NCBI RefSeq assembly: GCF_051859565.1
Contig: NZ_JBHYFK010000004.1
Location: 248,001 to 312,000, forward strand
Source: Glycocaulis sp051859565
GTDB lineage: Bacteria > Pseudomonadota > Alphaproteobacteria > Caulobacterales > Maricaulaceae
Direction: 5' to 3'
DNA: 64,000 bases
How positions within the stretch are numbered: the first letter of the stretch is position 1; every line of letters begins with the position of its first letter. A program made the position numbers and the translations under genes. The notes under the pieces were generated by a model that searched no databases, was not told where the DNA came from, and saw nothing but the letters and a program-made list of their open reading frames with translations. Of this stretch, positions 58,232 to 64,000 are shown one piece after another.

Positions 58232-58918
58232 ATGAGCCTGGTCCGGATTTCAGCCTCTCTCGTGAGCTTGTCACTGCTGGCCGCCTGCGCTGCGCCTCAG
58301 CAATCGGTCCCGGCGCGCGATATTCATGCGCTCGAAACCGCGGAGCGCATCTGCAATATCGGCAGCCTGACGCAGGAGTATAACCGCCTGCGCAACGAGG
58401 CGCGCACCGTGGTGACGCCCTCGCACTGGACGTCGAACTGGATACTCGCCCCCTGGCCGGGAAGCTATGTCGACAGCCACTCCAGCCAGTCCTCAAGCCG
58501 CACCGAGGACGTGAGTATCCGACCGCCTTTCGGCCCCTCTACGCCGACCATTGATCTGGTACGCACGTTCGAGGTCGATCTGGACGCGTCCTACCGGGCG
58601 TCCACCTCCTCCTGCCAGGCCTATGCCGCCTGCATGTATCAGAACCGCTATAATGAAGGTTATTGCCAGCGCTCGGCCGCCGACTGGCAGATCGCGCAGG
58701 AACGGTTCCAGAGCCTCTCCTACCGCCTCGCTGACGTGCGTGTGCAGATGGCCCAGATCTGCCCGGACTGCCCGCCCGCCATCATCATTCCCCGCCATCG
58801 CCATTACGGGTATGGACATGGCTATCCGCCCCGTCACTACGCGCCCTACAGGCGCGCCCGTGATTGCGAGGATTATATCGGCGGGGTGTTTACCACCAGC
58901 TCCTGCAGGCGCTACTAG
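58232..58918 (+). CDS. Cys-rich outer-membrane lipoprotein of unknown function
   Basis: 228 residues from the ATG at 58232, because AAGGA lies 9 bases before it; the earlier ATG at 58223 directly abuts the ribosome site. Lipobox LAAC. The mature protein has Cys pairs (SSCQAYAACMYQ, ICPDCPP, RDCEDY, SSCRRY) and a His/Tyr/Gly-rich segment (RHRHYGYGHGYPPRHYAPYRR) that could bind metal. No family assigned. Same strand as the Sel1 protein and likely co-expressed; both look envelope-associated. Confidence 0.75.
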   Translation: MSLVRISASLVSLSLLAACAAPQQSVPARDIHALETAERICNIGSLTQEYNRLRNEARTVVTPSHWTSNWILAPWPGSYVDSHSSQSSSRTEDVSIRPPFGPSTPTIDLVRTFEVDLDASYRASTSSCQAYAACMYQNRYNEGYCQRSAADWQIAQERFQSLSYRLADVRVQMAQICPDCPPAIIIPRHRHYGYGHGYPPRHYAPYRRARDCEDYIGGVFTTSSCRRY

Positions 58919-59044
58919 CCGCCCTGCCGGGCCGTAAGGGTTGAGGGTCAGGCAGGGTACTGCACAGGTCTTGCCGGCGCTTTGACAGCCACGGCAGATA
59001 TATAGGCTTGATCGCGCTTTGCCTTAGCGGCTAAACCGGCCAGT
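58919..59044. other. Gene-free stretch before tRNA-Ser
   Basis: About 125 bases with no open frame. It presumably holds the tRNA-Ser promoter; no clear hexamers seen. Confidence 0.3.
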
Positions 59045-59135
59045 GGAGAGGTGGCCGAGTGGTCGAAGGCGCTCCCCTGCTAAGGGAGTATACGCCAAAA
59101 GCGTATCGAGGGTTCGAATCCCTTCCTCTCCGCCA
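59045..59135 (+). tRNA. tRNA-Ser (anticodon GCT), integration site
   Basis: A class II tRNA, 91 nt including CCA: acceptor GGAGAGG/CCTCTCC, anticodon stem CTCCC/GGGAG enclosing CTGCTAA (anticodon GCT), a long variable arm, T arm GGTTCGAATCC. An integrase gene follows 129 bases downstream, so its 3' end is the likely attachment site. Confidence 0.96.
59111..59135 (+). other. Probable attachment site (attL) in the tRNA-Ser 3' end
   Basis: Tyrosine recombinases next to a tRNA usually cross over in its 3' end, here the T arm to CCA. I searched by eye for a second copy of the CCTTCCTCTCCG core further right and did not find one, so the far end is outside the window or lost. Confidence 0.5.
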
Positions 59136-59263
59136 GATTTCCGGACGCGCCGCACCTACAAATCGTTGATTATAATCATAATTTACAGAGATTAACTTTT
59201 CTGCTCGATCTCTGACGCCTCGATGTGCTACACATTTTGCTGCACATTTAGCGGGGCACAGCG

Positions 59264-60529
59264 ATGAATATCACCCGGCGTGGGAGCACGTTTTATCTCG
59301 TCCGGCGGGTGCCGAGACGCTATCAGCGGGTGGAAAAGCGCGCCACGATCTGGATCAGCCTGCACACCGATTCCGAAAGCGAGGCGCAGCGCAAGGCTCC
59401 GGCCGCCTGGAGCCTGATGGAAGCGGCATGGGAAGCGCGGCTCGCCGGGGATAGCGACGATGCCGAGCGCCGCTATGAGGCAGCCCGCGATCTCGCAGCC
59501 ATGCGCGGCTTTCAGTATCTGCCAGCGCAGAAGGTGGCAGCCCTGCCCCGTGAGGAACGCCTGCAGCGTATGGAAGCAGTCCTGCGCGATGGCGAGCCGG
59601 ACCGGGTTGAAGCATCGGCCCTGCTTGGCGGCGTTGAACAGCCTGCCATCACGGTCAGCCGGGCGCTGGAGATGTTCTGGACGCTCGCAAGGGACCGCAC
59701 CCTTGGAAAGAGCGAGGATCAGCTGCGCCGCTGGAAGAACCCGCGCATCAAGGCGGTCCGCAATTTTCTTCACGTGGTGGGCGACAAGGCGATCAGCGAG
59801 ATCACGCCTGATGACGTGCTGGAATTCCGGCAATGGTGGATCGACCGGGTGGAGGCCGAAGGGCTGACCGCCAACAGCGCCAACAAGGATTTCACGCATC
59901 TGGCTGATATGCTGAAAACCGTGAACCGGATGAAGCGGCTGGGTCTGGTGCTGCCCTTTACCGATGTCGCCCTGAAAGAGGGCGAGAAGCGCACGCGCCC
60001 GCCCTTCTCGGTGGACTGGATCAGAACGCGGCTAATGGCTCCCGGCGCGCTGGACGGGCTCAACACGCAGGCGCGTTGCCTCGTGCTGGGCATGATCAAC
60101 ACCGGCTACCGGCCAAGCGAGGCCGCCGGGCTCTTACCTGAGCATATCCGGCTCGATACCGATATTCCCCATATCTCGATCGAGCCGGCCGGGCGTCAGC
60201 TGAAGAACGCCACCAGCAAGCGCGTCATTCCGCTGGCCGGGATTTCGCTGGAGGCATTCCGGGCCTGCCCTGACGGATTTCCGGCCTATCGCGGCAAGGA
60301 CAAGATCAGCGCAACCGTGAACAAATATCTGCGCGAGAATGGCCTTCTGGAAACGCCCGCGCACAGTCTTTACGGCCTGCGTCACAGTTTCGAGGACCGG
60401 ATGATCGCCGCGCACGTGGATGAGCGCGTGCGGCGTGACCTTTTCGGGCATGCCTATAACCGCGAACGCTATGGCAAGGGGGCTGATCTGAAGCATCTTC
60501 ACGATGTCGTTTCCAGCGTCGCCCTATAG
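59264..60529 (+). CDS. int: Tyrosine recombinase / integrase
   Basis: 421 residues. The catalytic domain has the Arg of box I in MINTGYRPSEAAGL, the HxxR of box II in HSLYGLRHSFEDRM, the following His in LFGHAYNRERYG and the nucleophile Tyr within that same NRERYG stretch. The N-terminal part includes an arm-type segment (YLVRRVPRRYQRVEKR) and a core-binding helical domain (RWKNPRIKAVRNFLHVVG). It would integrate and excise the element at the adjacent tRNA-Ser. The preceding 59136-59263 is AT-rich and holds its promoter. It ends convergent with a small operon. Confidence 0.94.
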   Translation: MNITRRGSTFYLVRRVPRRYQRVEKRATIWISLHTDSESEAQRKAPAAWSLMEAAWEARLAGDSDDAERRYEAARDLAAMRGFQYLPAQKVAALPREERLQRMEAVLRDGEPDRVEASALLGGVEQPAITVSRALEMFWTLARDRTLGKSEDQLRRWKNPRIKAVRNFLHVVGDKAISEITPDDVLEFRQWWIDRVEAEGLTANSANKDFTHLADMLKTVNRMKRLGLVLPFTDVALKEGEKRTRPPFSVDWIRTRLMAPGALDGLNTQARCLVLGMINTGYRPSEAAGLLPEHIRLDTDIPHISIEPAGRQLKNATSKRVIPLAGISLEAFRACPDGFPAYRGKDKISATVNKYLRENGLLETPAHSLYGLRHSFEDRMIAAHVDERVRRDLFGHAYNRERYGKGADLKHLHDVVSSVAL

Positions 60530-60762
60530 GCGCGCTCAAGTGCCTCCAGCTCCTCAATATCCCGCTCAAAGGCGCGGAATATCGGCAGATAGACCGGATC
60601 CTCGTGCACCAGCTTTGCTGCCGCGATATGGGCGCGTTTCACACGGGCAAGCTCGCTCAAACCCTGCGCCGGTAAAGCTCCTCGTCCACTACTAGCCTGG
60701 CCGGAGTGTTGCGGCGCCGAACAGACAGGCTTGGCCCCTGGCGGGGCGCAAGTGCGGTTCAT
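60499..60762 (-). CDS. Small protein of unknown function, last gene of the element operon
   Basis: 87 residues. GGAGGGCGG precedes the ATG, which overlaps the stop of the upstream gene by 4 bases. The N-terminus is Pro/Gly/Ser-rich; the C-terminal half looks like a charged helix (LVHEDPVYLPIFRAFERDIEEL). Its 3' end overlaps the last 31 bases of the integrase on the opposite strand. No family recognised. Confidence 0.65.
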   Translation of the reverse strand: MNRTCAPPGAKPVCSAPQHSGQASSGRGALPAQGLSELARVKRAHIAAAKLVHEDPVYLPIFRAFERDIEELEALERAYRATLETTS

Positions 60763-61127
60763 ATCCCGCCCTCCGGCCAGACCCTTTTTCCCGCGAGGCG
60801 CGCTCGCAATTCGAGAGGGTTTTGAGGGCCGGAGCCGATGCGTTCAGCGGGCATGCGCACACGGGTTCTGTCAGGGCGGACGAGGGCACATTCGCGGGTT
60901 GAGCCGAGCGCAGTATTCACCCGCGCCATGCTGACGGCGATCCAGTTGTGCGGGTCCATCGGATCAGCGCGCTGGGTGATCAGACAGAAGACTGTGCCCA
61001 TGGCCGTGACGGCGCAGAGCACGGCCATGGGGCGGAGAATCTGGCGCGGCATGCGCGCTGTGCGGCTGAAAACCTGGCCGCCGCGAAGCCCTGAAAAATG
61101 GCCAGAAGAGATGTCGTGACGGCTCAT
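60759..61127 (-). CDS. Small membrane protein of unknown function (possibly a coupling-protein N-terminus)
   Basis: 122 residues from the ATG at 61127, which shares its A with the TAA stop of the upstream gene (TAATG). One membrane segment (ILRPMAVLCAVTAMGTVFCLI) after a basic N-terminus with SGHFSGLRGGQVFSRTARM; a soluble remainder with PHNWIAVSMARVNTALG. The Gly-Gly-Gln then membrane-anchor arrangement resembles the N-terminal end of TraD/VirD4-type coupling proteins, which would make this a truncated relic, but no ATPase motif follows. Uncertain. Confidence 0.65.
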   Translation of the reverse strand: MSRHDISSGHFSGLRGGQVFSRTARMPRQILRPMAVLCAVTAMGTVFCLITQRADPMDPHNWIAVSMARVNTALGSTRECALVRPDRTRVRMPAERIGSGPQNPLELRARLAGKRVWPEGGI

Positions 61128-61492
61128 TATGCGCCCTCCCCGTCGATCCATTTTTCAGGATTGAGGGCGCTGATCGCGGTACACAATTCGAGCGGCGTGA
61201 GGACGTTATCGGCGCCCATTCTCACGGCCGCCTGAACCACATCTTTCTTGTGAGAATAGGGCCAGTTTTCGACTTGGGCGACGATAAGTGCGAAGCTCAG
61301 CCAGCGCAAGGTTTTGAGCATTTCCCGGCGTTCGGACGCGCCATTTAGATGCTCTCGAATAGCGGTTCGGATCAGCTCTGGCCGGGAAGTGGCCAGCCCT
61401 GACAGAACCCCATAATCAAGCTGCTGAAGAAGATCGGGATCGATACGAAAGCGCACTCTGGGCGCGCTATCAAGGTCGGGGAGATAAGTCAT
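61127..61492 (-). CDS. Ribbon-helix-helix-like small protein, first gene of the element operon
   Basis: 121 residues. The N-terminal ~50 residues (RVRFRIDPDLLQQLDYGVLSGLATSRPELIRTAIREHL) follow the ribbon-helix-helix layout of one strand and two helices, as in plasmid and conjugation regulators; the C-terminal part is helical with PLELCTAISALNPEKW. It could be an operon regulator or relaxosome accessory protein. Followed by TAATG overlap with the membrane protein gene. Confidence 0.65.
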   Translation of the reverse strand: MTYLPDLDSAPRVRFRIDPDLLQQLDYGVLSGLATSRPELIRTAIREHLNGASERREMLKTLRWLSFALIVAQVENWPYSHKKDVVQAAVRMGADNVLTPLELCTAISALNPEKWIDGEGA

Positions 61493-62842
61493 ATTGCCAC
61501 CCTTACTGGTTATGTAAGGACAGCGGGACTTGAGACGACTTCATTCAAGCATAGGGATTGCCGGGGCGCAACTCATGGAGAAGTGAGGCTTTGACCAAGA
61601 GACGGGGGCCGCAAGCGGCCCTAGGGGTGGCCGGGACCGGCCCAAGGGTGGGCGATAAGCGGCCCACCATAACTCATTGATATAAAAGACGTTCAGACAA
61701 TCGGCCAATTCGGGCCAAATGGCGTTGTCGCTTGGGCCCAGATGTCCCACCGCGTCTATGCCATTGTAATTGCGAGTATAATTCGTCTTGCGCAGCCAGA
61801 CGGCACGGTGTGCATACTGTGTGATAAAAAACCAATGCGCTGATGCGCGGGCGGCAAAGCCGCCCGTACCGGCTAACAGTCGCAAAGGGGAAACAGGGCC
61901 AATTCGTCTGAACCGTTGTCACGATACTGCCAGTCGCGAAGAGTGGATCGGTACGCATAGCGACCAACCTCTCCGCCTGGACGGGCAGCTCGAAATGACT
62001 GGACGTGGCGGGAAAGTGATCGAGAGCCGGAAGAGGCTGCGTTGTCGCGCTCGACAAACCGAAAACCCGTGACAGAAAAAATGGGCCGGAACAGGCACCA
62101 GAAAGCCCCACGCTTCGCGCGAGAAACGTAGAGGCGAAAGCGCTCGGTCATATCGCAAAAAATAGCCCGGCATGGCCGGGTTTGCAGGATAAATGGATAG
62201 AGGAAACGGGGACGGAGAAGACCGCGAAAGTGGGTGCGAGCGGCGCGAAAAGGATCGTCACCCGCATGGGCCAAGACCCGGCAGGGCCGCGGCTTGGTGG
62301 AGCGTAGCGGAATAGGGCCTGGCCGGTCGTCAGGCCGGTTCGCCCAATTCCTAATTCATCTGTAAATCACACCAGTTTCCAGCAAGCTCGACGGCTCAAT
62401 CGGCTATCGGATCGTGCTCACAATCGGTGGGTAAGAGATCCATCATGCTTGCCGGATTCCGACACCGTAAGCCGCAAGCGACCGGCGATAATCTGCGCAC
62501 ACAAGCTCCGATGGCGCTGCACCGGCATACGAGATCAATGCGGACAAGCGAGGAGGCAAGCGGACTTACAGGGGCATCATACGGCCCTGCCCTTCCCTTG
62601 ACGACGACACGGAATACAGTCAGCCGGAATTACGCGGGTTGCCACCCAAAAGCGGGAACCGGGAGCATGGCCACAGGCGGCGGTCACGCATGATGCGCGA
62701 TGGTAGGCCACCAAATGGAACGGATCGGGATTTCGGGGCGGTCTCGAACGGGCGTAGCCATTGCGAGAATGACCATCCCGGCCCGAAACCCAGAAAAGAG
62801 ATACATTTTCGAAGTGCATGGAGGCGTCGTGCGTTGTCACGC
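61493..62842. other. Gene-poor element DNA
   Basis: About 1.35 kb in which several frames stay open on both strands but none has a good ribosome site together with convincing protein character. It contains the terminator at 62157-62181. Base composition is somewhat less GC-rich than the chromosome to the left, in keeping with acquired DNA. Confidence 0.4.
62157..62181 (-). terminator. Minus-strand terminator within the element
   Basis: CCCGGC and GCCGGG pair around CAT on the minus strand, followed by CTATTTTTTGC. It would end transcripts coming from the right, such as that of the amber-interrupted gene. Confidence 0.65.
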
Positions 62843-63397
62843 TCAGCCAGAGCGGCCGAGAGCGAGACAGGTATCCATCCAGTCGGGTTTGAGAGAGAGG
62901 GCGTTGTCGTCCCAGCTGCAGCATTCCAGCAGGAACCAGGGACAGAACTCCCAGTCGAACGAGTCATCATAGCCATTGCCGCCCTTATGGGCAGCGATCC
63001 AGCCGATATGGCAAGCGCGGGCAATCGCGCCTACCCGATCGCGAACATAGGCCGTGCCATTTATGGAGCGGACAGAATCGGCATGGACCGCGAGACGGGA
63101 GGCAGGTTCGGCTGTGCAGATCGCTTCCCAGAGGCTCATGGCAGAGTCGGTCAGGAGCTCTTCGGAGATCTCACCACAGGCGCGGGCGATATCTTCATCG
63201 GCCACGTTGTCGATATGGACGGCATGGCCATCAGAGCTAAGCATATAGATGCCCCAGAAATGGGGCGGGATGCCGTCAGGTGGCAGGCCGATACGGCCTC
63301 TGGTTTCGCCTGCGGCCGGCGCGTATTCAAAGCGCGGGCCATATTCGAGCGTGATGTGATCGCGAGACGATACGGGAATGGTGACGGACTAATCCAT
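62843..63397 (-). pseudogene. Protein-coding gene interrupted by an in-frame TAG at codon 3
   Basis: On the minus strand AAGGA lies 8 bases before an ATG (63397-63395) that reads Met-Asp-TAG, then continues open for 181 more codons in the same frame. The continuation looks like a genuine protein: DHITLEYGPRFEY, GIPPHFWGIYMLSSDGHAVHID, EEL..AMSLWEAICT, DSFDWEFCPWFLLECCSW, and stops at 62843. An internal ATG at 63244 could start a 133-residue version. No family recognised; acidic, Trp- and Cys-rich C-terminus. Either inactivated by a point mutation, translated from a non-standard start, or a sequencing error. Confidence 0.6.
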
Positions 63398-63553
63398 GAC
63401 GGGAATCCTTGTTGCTGGAGAAGCATCGCCACGGGTGCGCGCATGGCGGCGCGCCCGTGCGAGCGGGTTCACAAAAGGCTGGGGATGGGATAGATTGAGG
63501 GAGTGGGGATCGAGCTTTCGCCCGACCCCCTAGTCTCTAGAACGTAATGAGAG

Positions 63554-63593
63554 AGACCCGGATCCGAACTCGCCAGCTCGTCCGGGTCTTTTT
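63554..63593 (+). terminator. Plus-strand terminator with no gene upstream
   Basis: AGACCCGGA and TCCGGGTCT pair with an 18-base loop, then TTTTTC. There is no plus-strand gene in the preceding 3 kb, so it may belong to an unannotated small transcript. Confidence 0.6.
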
Positions 63594-63887
63594 CACGTCC
63601 AGAGAGAAGCTAAACGGTAAAAGCCACATCAGCTTCACTCCCTTCAGCAGGGAAGGCGTATCGCCGACTGCCTTTCGATCATCAGGTTCAACTTTATCCC
63701 GTCATTTCTCGGCGCTGAGGTCGGAATGGGCCGTCAGTACGGAATGCGGATCCGGGTTGGCATCTGACGCGATGGAGACTCGATAATTCGAATTGGGGTT
63801 TACGGTTTTGAGGCAGAGGTTTTGGTGGGTGCGGCTTTAATGTCTCCGTTTGGGTTTTCAGCTTTGCTGAAAGCACGGCAGGTGCCT

Positions 63888-63912
63888 CTCCCTCGCACTT
63901 AGTGCGAGGGAG
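63888..63912. repeat. Perfect 11-bp hairpin
   Basis: CTCCCTCGCAC and GTGCGAGGGAG with a three-base loop (TTA). Same general style as the palindromic intergenic repeats elsewhere in the window. Confidence 0.6.
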
Positions 63913-64000
63913 AAGGGGCTGGTGCAGATATGGCAGGGGAATTAGGCCAGTTGGCCGACTTGCTTAGCTCGGTGTCATAAGAACAATCCGATTTTTCTTG

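Larger units (their letters stand above)
63398..64000. other. Right end of the window, no convincing gene
   Basis: About 600 bases, AT-richer than average. It holds two hairpins (listed separately) and an open frame at 63547-63786 that overlaps one of them and has no ribosome site of note. Confidence 0.4.

Noticed and set aside
61541..61885. Minus-strand frame with a Trp/Tyr-rich stretch in the element
   Set aside because: It can only start at TTG without a ribosome site, and I see no domain; left as uncertain non-coding.
62639..63493. Plus-strand frame containing HIDAPEMG, reminiscent of thermonuclease
   Set aside because: The phrase is isolated, the rest lacks nuclease residues, and the opposite strand carries a far more protein-like frame (62843-63397).
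1..64000. CRISPR array, rRNA operon, insertion sequence transposase or restriction-modification system
   Set aside because: Looked for across the window; no regularly spaced repeats, no rRNA sequence and no transposase or methylase motifs were seen apart from the tyrosine recombinase.

Overview
The window looks like a GC-rich (roughly 60-65%) alphaproteobacterial chromosome, most likely from a stalked, surface-attaching member of the Maricaulales or Caulobacterales. The reasons are a near-complete holdfast-type (hfs) polysaccharide locus in Caulobacter-like order, the tig-clpP-clpX-lon and clpS-clpA modules, several CtrA-like boxes, TonB-dependent transport and four tRNAs. The assignment is an inference from gene content and protein style, not from a database search.

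Layout. 1-7650: end of an exopolysaccharide or O-antigen-type cluster (two-domain dehydrogenase, heparinase-like lyase, GT4 glycosyltransferase, short phosphoglycosyl transferase, SGNH acyltransferase). 7812-9302: tRNA-Val and pheA, with a well-formed transcription attenuator and an apparently leaderless Phe/Tyr-rich leader peptide. 9415-18423: a cyclophilin lipoprotein, then the proteostasis block (tig, clpP, clpX, lon, all on the minus strand), interrupted between clpX and lon by two tandem paralogous exported proteins. 18778-24131: tRNA-Leu, a methyltransferase, rnk, and the threonine degradation genes tdh and kbl with a membrane-protein gene between them. 24132-32769: clpA/clpS, tRNA-Lys, small envelope proteins, tgt, an acyl-CoA carboxyltransferase and an array of palindromic intergenic repeats.

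32806-43536 is the holdfast-type locus: a GH5-like hydrolase and an hfsK-like acyltransferase on the minus strand, then hfsF-hfsG-hfsH-GT2 on the plus strand as an ATGA-coupled operon. These face hfsC-hfsB-hfsA on the minus strand (also ATGA-coupled), with hfsD divergent from hfsA. Together they would build repeat units on a lipid carrier, flip, polymerise, deacetylate or acylate them, and export them. No hfsE-type initiating transferase is present in the locus; the short transferase at 4346-5116 could fill that role. 43551-48669 holds mixed small genes (Sel1 protein, GST, 2OG-Fe oxygenase, a PfpI-like protein without its catalytic Cys). 48690-55131 is a transport and catabolism locus (MFS, TonB receptor, TetR regulator, two alpha/beta hydrolases) with a 12-bp palindrome in the divergent TonB/TetR intergenic. 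55136-58918 holds an Mrp ATPase, a peptidoglycan-binding/Sel1 membrane protein and a lipoprotein.

59045-64000 is an integrative element or its remnant. It has tRNA-Ser(GCT) with a tyrosine recombinase just downstream, then a small coupled operon (RHH-like protein, short membrane protein, coiled-coil-like protein), then sparse, less GC-rich DNA containing a gene whose third codon is an amber stop. The right attachment site was not found inside the window.
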